NCBI RefSeq assembly: GCF_946885855.1 | Contig: NZ_CAMPHH010000226.1 | Location: 1-5,610 of the forward strand | DNA length: 5,610 nucleotides | From: an uncultured Actinotalea sp. | GTDB taxonomy: Bacteria > Actinomycetota > Actinomycetes > Actinomycetales > Cellulomonadaceae | Direction of reading: 5' to 3' | Part shown: one piece after another, positions 5,257-5,610 of the stretch | Layout: every line of letters begins with the position of its first letter | Position numbering within the stretch: position 1 is the first letter of the stretch | The notes under the pieces: model-generated | Databases searched by the model: none | Seen by the model: the letters and a program-made list of their open reading frames with translations, nothing else | Told to the model about the DNA's origin: nothing | Made by a program: the position numbers and the translations under genes

Positions 5257-5610
5257 CCCACAGGACGAGCGCGAACAGCGGCACGCCCATCGCCAGGCGC
5301 GCGGTGCCGAGCCAGCCGACGGCGTCCTCGCCCTGGAGGTACAGCGGCAGCTGGACCCCGAGCCGCGCGGCGAACATCGCAGCCCACAGCCAGGTCGCCC
5401 CGGCGTAGCGCCTCCGCAGCGCGGCTGCGGCGGGGTCGCGCCGCCACGACATGTCCTGGCCCCGCAGGAGGCTGACGACGACGCCGACGACCGGCCAGCC
5501 GACCAGCACCGACACGGCGGTGCCGACGAGCCAGGCGCCGTTGACCCACAGGCCCCAGGCGAAGAAGTCCTGCGCCTCGCCCGTCCGCGAGGCCCAGAGG
5601 ACGCCCACGC
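5183..5610 (-). CDS. DUF3159-like integral membrane protein, C-terminal part (N-terminus beyond the right edge)
   Basis: At least 141 codons are visible, and the frame is still open at the right edge. The family is about 230 residues, so roughly 90 are missing; the GTG at 5608 is probably an internal Val. Hydrophobic stretches occur at about visible residues 15-48 (likely two helices around GWPVVGVVV), 72-91 (WLWAAMFAARLGVQLPLYL) and 98-123 (LGTARLAMGVPLFALVLW). The soluble loop SWRRDP between them and the RLGVQLPLY helix are what I recognise as DUF3159, an uncharacterised actinobacterial membrane family; in M. tuberculosis the gene after ceoC (Rv2693c) is, from memory, of this type. The tail after the last helix is Ala/Pro-rich and encoded within the ceoC overlap. 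It is convergent with ceoC, so it belongs to another transcription unit. Its function is unknown. Confidence 0.8.
   Translation of the reverse strand, partial: VGVLWASRTGEAQDFFAWGLWVNGAWLVGTAVSVLVGWPVVGVVVSLLRGQDMSWRRDPAAAALRRRYAGATWLWAAMFAARLGVQLPLYLQGEDAVGWLGTARLAMGVPLFALVLWVTWLLVGPRAAAAARPGPPPSPPR
5225..5250. terminator. GC-rich hairpin at the ceoC/DUF3159 convergence, possible bidirectional terminator
   Basis: GGCTGC (5225-5230) pairs with GCAGCC (5245-5250). Inside, TGGT (5234-5237) can pair with ACCA (5241-5244) around a 3-nt loop, leaving a 3-nt bulge. It lies 3 nt before the ceoC stop codon and within the last codons of the opposing gene. There is no T-tract on either side, which is common for actinobacterial terminators but also means it may be chance structure in coding DNA. 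Confidence 0.35.

Noticed and set aside
1..5610. CRISPR array, insertion sequence, prophage or defence system
   Set aside because: No regularly spaced repeats, transposase or phage-type genes, or terminal inverted repeats are visible. Gene content and composition are uniform and look like core chromosome.

Overview
The window is very GC-rich, with the strong third-position G/C bias, GTG starts and nearly gapless gene packing of a high-GC actinobacterium. Protein style suggests Micrococcales, perhaps Cellulomonas or a relative, but this is inference from the sequence alone. It looks like chromosomal core sequence. I see no mobile element, CRISPR array, tRNA or rRNA.

Layout. Two transcription units diverge from a 112-bp intergenic region (3802-3913). 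Leftward on the minus strand, in transcription order, are: a KimA/KUP-type APC-superfamily permease (1750-3801); a TrmA/RlmD-family RNA m5U methyltransferase (488-1753) joined to it by an ATGA overlap; a GNAT acetyltransferase (66-476) 11 bp further on; and the first 23 codons of a small Cys-rich, zinc-ribbon-like protein (start at 69) that overlaps the GNAT stop by ATGA and runs off the left edge. Rightward are two RCK/TrkA-type proteins, ceoB (3914-4582) and ceoC (4582-5256), overlapping by one base. A DUF3159-like membrane protein enters from the right edge on the minus strand and converges on ceoC, with a 74-bp tail-to-tail coding overlap.

How the genes fit together. The permease closely resembles Bacillus subtilis KimA, a proton-coupled K+ importer, including the residues I recall as its K+ site. 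CeoB and CeoC are NAD/ligand-binding K+-transport regulators that normally gate TrkH/KtrB channels, but no such channel gene is present here. The natural inference is a K+ uptake module in which a KimA-type carrier and a two-protein RCK regulator are made from back-to-back promoters. From memory, the same order occurs in Mycobacterium tuberculosis (Rv2689c methyltransferase, Rv2690c permease, ceoB, ceoC, Rv2693c), so the block is probably an old actinobacterial neighbourhood.

The main points of interest are this carrier/RCK pairing, matching TAnnnT-N8-GTG leaderless-type starts on both sides of the divergent region, complete loss of the Fe-S cysteine motif in the methyltransferase, the convergent overlap with a hairpin inside it, and the short coupled Cys-rich ORF at the left edge.
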